This document shows positions 60,575 through 64,000 of a stretch of 64,000 nucleotides of DNA, piece after piece (the first letter of the stretch is position 1; each line of letters opens with the position of its first letter). The position numbers and the translations under genes are program-made. Source of the stretch: Pseudofabraea citricarpa. Its lineage: Eukaryota > Ascomycota > Leotiomycetes > Helotiales > Dermateaceae. The notes under the pieces were generated by a model. The model was not told the DNA's origin and did no database searches. It was given only the letters and a program-made list of their open reading frames with translations. The DNA is taken from assembly GCA_029641185.1 (NCBI GenBank), contig JAPWGK010000020.1:310001-374000 (forward strand). Direction: 5' to 3'.

Positions 60575-62524
60575 ATGCCATCTGTTTTGGATATCGAGAG
60601 AGCTCCGTCTATCAGACAACTTCCCGTCACTTTGATCTCGGGATTCCTGGGGAGTGGGAAAACTACCCTCCTGGAGCATATTCTGAAATCTACCGAGCAT
60701 GGTTTGAGAATCGCCGTCATCGTGAATGACATGTCCTCGTAAGTCTCCTTCCTCGACCTCCAATAAGTGCAGCGACTGATGGGCTTTCAAACATAGACTG
60801 AACATCGATGCCTCCCTGATCCAACAACATACTGTGTCGCAGAGTAAAGAAAAGCTCATCCAACTTCAGAACGGGTGTATCTGCTGTACGCTAAGAGGCG
60901 ATCTTCTCGAAGAACTCGTCCGGCTAGCTCGCACGGATGCCGTGCAATATGTTGTCATTGAGAGCACAGGCATCAGTGAACCAATGCAGGTAGCCGAGAC
61001 GTTCACAACGGAATTCTCGAAGATGATGCTTGAACAGGAGGATATGATGGACGAGGAAGCCAAAGCAAACAGTGCGATTTTGAAAGAGATGTAAGAATTT
61101 TGGAGATCTGGAAGGGAAAAGACTAATGAATGGAATAGTGCTCAGCTCGGAGGATTACACACGCTTGCTCGGCTCGATACTACCGTATCCGTGGTCGATG
61201 CCTTCAACCTGTTCCACAACTTCTCCACGGCAGAGTTTCTCTCTGATCGTTACGGCAAGGACAACATAATCCCTGAAGACGAGCGGACTATTACGGATCT
61301 CATGGTCGATCAAATTGAATTTGCGGATGTCATTATCGTGAACAAGGTTGATTCTGTAGACGCACCCACAAAGGCTCGAGTTCTCTCACTCGTGAAAAAA
61401 CTCAATCCTTCCGCAAAGGTGATAGAGGCCAACTATAGTGCCATCGACGTGAAAGAGATCATCAACACCAACACTTTCAGCTTTGAAAAAGCGGCCACTG
61501 GCGCCGGTTGGCTGAGAAGTTTGCACGAGTTAACCGCGAGAGAGATTGATGGAAGGACTGTCATGGCACCCAAGCCAGAAACCGAAGAGTAAGCTTAGAT
61601 TTCATTAGAAGACAGATGAAGCTAACAAACCAGGTATGGCATATCAAGCTTCGTATACCGGGCGAGGAAACCTTTTCACCCAAAGCGACTTTTCGATCTC
61701 ATACACGATAAGTTTATCCTTATACAGAATGTCGATGAAGTTGAAGAGGAGACTGGCAACGTTGAAGAGGACGACGAGGATGAGGAGATGAACGACTCGG
61801 ACAGTAGTGCTGACGACGATCAGCCGCTTGGCAGCTCTGATACTGAGATGGATGATCTGGAAGGTAAGGAATTTCCTAAGCAGATTGACCCAAAGGTAAG
61901 CTATCAATTTCCTGATTGTGAAAACAGCAACATCAGCTTAAAAATCATAGATAATTCTCGAGAATAAGCGAAAGCATCCGGCATTTGCAGGACTACTTCG
62001 ATCAAAGGGCTTCTACTGGCTCGCTACTAGACCAAGCCAACATGGAGAATGGAGTCAGGCAGGTGGAATACTGACACTGTCAGGCGGTGGGCCATGGTTT
62101 ACAATGGTGCCTCGAGGTTCGTTCTGGATTTCTATCGAAATCAAAATCGACTAACATCTAGTAGAGGATTGGCCTACTGACGAAGATATCGTAAGAGCAA
62201 TCGAGGCTGATTTCCAAGGGCCTTGGGGAGATCGACGTCAAGAACTTGTGTTCATCGGGGAACAAATCAATCAGAAAGCAGTTCATAAAGCTCTTGGTCA
62301 TGCGTTACTTACAGATAGCGAGATGAAAAGATGGGAGAGAATTATGAACAACACGAAGCTGAGTCCAGAAGAGGTGGAAGACAAGCTATATCGCATGTTT
62401 GAAGGTATTTCCTCTGAAATCCTACCTCGCTATTATCTGGAGCACTAACAAGACATCGGCAGATGGGTTCGAGGAATGGGGTACGATTGTTGCTGAAGAT
62501 GAGCATGCTGGACATAACCATTGA
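60575..62524 (+). CDS. ZNG1: CobW/COG0523 GTPase zinc metallochaperone (Zng1/CBWD-like), 546 aa
   Basis: Seven exons: 60575-60738, 60797-61090, 61139-61588, 61634-61895, 61951-62116, 62162-62404 and 62463-62524. Phases sum to 547 codons. Eukaryotic Zng1 uses GTP hydrolysis to hand zinc to methionine aminopeptidase. Walker A is GFLGSGKTT (about 23-31). The metal-binding CxCC motif is NGCICCTLRGDLL (about 79-91), and the GTPase NKxD motif is IVNKVDSV. A long acidic insert (EEETGNVEEDDEDEEMNDSDSS, given here as a segment of exon 4) precedes the CobW C-terminal domain (GFYWLATRP, LVFIGEQ). The terminus AGHNH could add metal ligands. The exon 6 acceptor is a CTAGTAG pair, so a second acceptor 3 nt downstream is possible. 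Confidence 0.94.
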
Positions 62525-63671
62525 TGTAATAGACAAGTAGATAGTATTCTTTGATGATATGGAATCAATTAGATCAAACCCTTCGTTCAACTTGAACTTC
62601 ATGTCTATATACATTTGATGTGCTCGATAGCCTTGAACCACTGATACTTCATGTTCTGACCATCGCTTCCAAATTCGAAAACTATCTCGCTTGGCTCGTG
62701 AACCTATCAATGTTTGCATCGTCAGACTTTTGCATAGAAAAACATGTTTCTTTGAACTTCGACGCCAGTGCGCAGGCGAGTTTGAGACGTAGCTTGCCAC
62801 GCCAACCTCTGAGCCTAGCTTTTGTGGGGGGAACAATGACGAATGAATGTTGAAGCTCCATGACGACGAAAGCCCATACAAGTGTTGAAATGTCCACTTG
62901 AACTCGACATGGAATGAGAGCTGCCCGCCAAAAGAAAATCCATAATTGACAAGCGGCAACAGTTCCGACATGAATCATGTCAATTGGAGCCGAGGAGAGA
63001 ACCCAGCAATCATGTGACAGAAAACCCCTTAACGCTTCTTCCTTATCTTATTCGCCACATAATAAGAAAAACTGGTGGAACCAGCAGGACCCTTGATTCC
63101 AGAACAGGACAGTTCGCTCATCAAGATGAGCACAGCATCTCCCCTGAAAGAGAAGCACAAACACAATTAGTTTTGACCCAACAAAAAGAAGTGACTGCAA
63201 AATTATTCAGTGTCTGTAAAATCGCAATTCTGAATTACCCCTCTTTGCGACATGATGTGAGCCTGGGCGGGCCTGAGGTTGAAGAAAAATCATATTGGTG
63301 AAGAGGCATGGTTTTCTAATGAGATCAATTCCAGGCTAGACTACCATGATCCTCCATCTACCGCCTGCTTTTATACCATGCTGAACACAAGATGGCAAGG
63401 CCGATGTAGGAAAAGGTAAGACGCAAAAGACGCAAAAAGAGGACATACCCTCACGAGAGCCCCAAACCGAGGATCCGTAAAAGCCAAATGAACATCGTAC
63501 AGTTACCACCCTTGCGCCTCTCATGATGTAGACTTTGGAAGAACGAAGAATGGGTTCATGAGATTGAGCACCGATGACCGAAATTGAGGAAGGATTTATG
63601 ATATGGACGATTCGATTGTTTAAAAAGCTTCATGACACAATCGCGGTAGGTATTGGTAGAAGATCTCATGT
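62525..63671. other. intergenic between convergent genes
   Basis: It contains the 3' flanks of the Zng1-like gene and of ARF1 (likely a long ARF1 3'-UTR). No gene is supported. Confidence 0.5.
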
Positions 63672-64000
63672 TTACTGGTGACCAGCCTTTCGGAGGGAGC
63701 TTGCAAGCCACTCCAAACCTTCGTACAAACCATCTCCGGAGGTAGCGCAAGTAGATTGAATGTACTGAATCATCATTAGCTATCGCGGTCGGGCTTGTGG
63801 AGTGGGGAGTACATACCCAGGCACGCTGTCTCAAGCTGTGTAGGCCCAACTTGTCTGTGATCTCGGCAGCGTTCATGGCATTCTAATCGAGGTCAGTGGC
63901 AATTCGGTATAGTGGGGAGGCGGGAAACTGACTGGCAAATCCTGTTTGTTGGCAAAGACCAATAGAATGGCATCTCTGAGTTCGTCCTCGTTCAACATAC
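63672..64000 (-). CDS. ARF1: ADP-ribosylation factor ARF1, C-terminal part (5' end outside window)
   Basis: Exons visible: 64000-63933 (partial), 63882-63827 and 63764-63672, with introns of 50 and 62 nt. The spliced product contains [22 protein letters not shown] with the NKQD guanine-specificity motif, then [19 protein letters not shown] and [17 protein letters not shown] with the CAT/SG motif, and ends LRKAGHQ. This is the C-terminal ~72 residues of a class I Arf GTPase acting in COPI coat recruitment at the Golgi. The N-terminal myristoylated half lies beyond the window. Confidence 0.96.

Overview
The window is nuclear DNA of a filamentous ascomycete (Pezizomycotina). Short GT-AG introns of about 45-65 nt with CTAAC/CTGAC-like branch sites interrupt most genes. 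The genes include a CFEM-GPI protein, a LysM/CBM18 surface protein, a bZIP-DUF3425 regulator, fungal Hsp78 and the endopolyphosphatase Ppn1. The protein set would suit a Leotiomycete, but the sequence alone does not prove the class.

Layout. 1-2737: 3' part of a CSC1/OSCA-type channel (+). 3200-9700: the most unusual stretch, described below. 11188-15264: a 1144-aa secreted LysM + CBM18 mosaic (-). 18699-20013: bZIP factor (-), lying between gene-poor blocks of 3.4 and 5.7 kb. 25724-27173: ethanolamine kinase (-), divergent from a CLC chloride/proton antiporter at 28030-30409 (+). 31476-36448: phosphoglucomutase, oligoribonuclease and a conserved-looking protein of unknown function, all on the minus strand. 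41217-42206: CFEM-GPI protein (-). 43021-43629: GNAT acetyltransferase (-). 43945-45815: CorA-like transporter (+) with an apparent frameshift. 46096-48590: Hsp78 (-), divergent from eEF1B-alpha at 48941-50062 (+). 50453-51650: Cus2/Tat-SF1 splicing factor (-). 52564-52654: intron-containing tRNA, probably Ser(AGA) (-). 53623-55867: Ppn1 (+). 56.1-58.0 kb: degenerate repeats and an AT-rich island. 58228-59478: basic protein of unknown function (+). 60575-62524: CobW/Zng1 zinc GTPase metallochaperone (+). 63672-64000: 3' end of ARF1 (-).

The unusual region. Between 3396 and 7575 there are 24 related elements of about 68-103 bp, separated by mostly unrelated spacers of 40-143 bp. Read on the minus strand every element looks like a spliceosomal intron: it starts GTAC, has a GCTAAG/GCTAAC branch-like box and ends TACAG or TGCAG. 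The ends are also terminal inverted repeats (GTACGCC/GGCGTAC) that change together in several copies. This fits a tandem array of introner-like elements in one minus-strand, hyper-intronic transcription unit. A neighbouring ~105-bp minisatellite (8218-9190) shares the element interior but has different ends. Consecutive spacers keep one open frame in two long runs, but no single frame spans the whole array, so its coding status is unresolved.

The other genes are housekeeping or cell-surface functions: phospholipid synthesis, ion transport, sugar phosphate metabolism, RNA decay, mitochondrial disaggregation, translation elongation, splicing, polyphosphate turnover, zinc delivery and vesicle traffic. 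I see no secondary-metabolite cluster.
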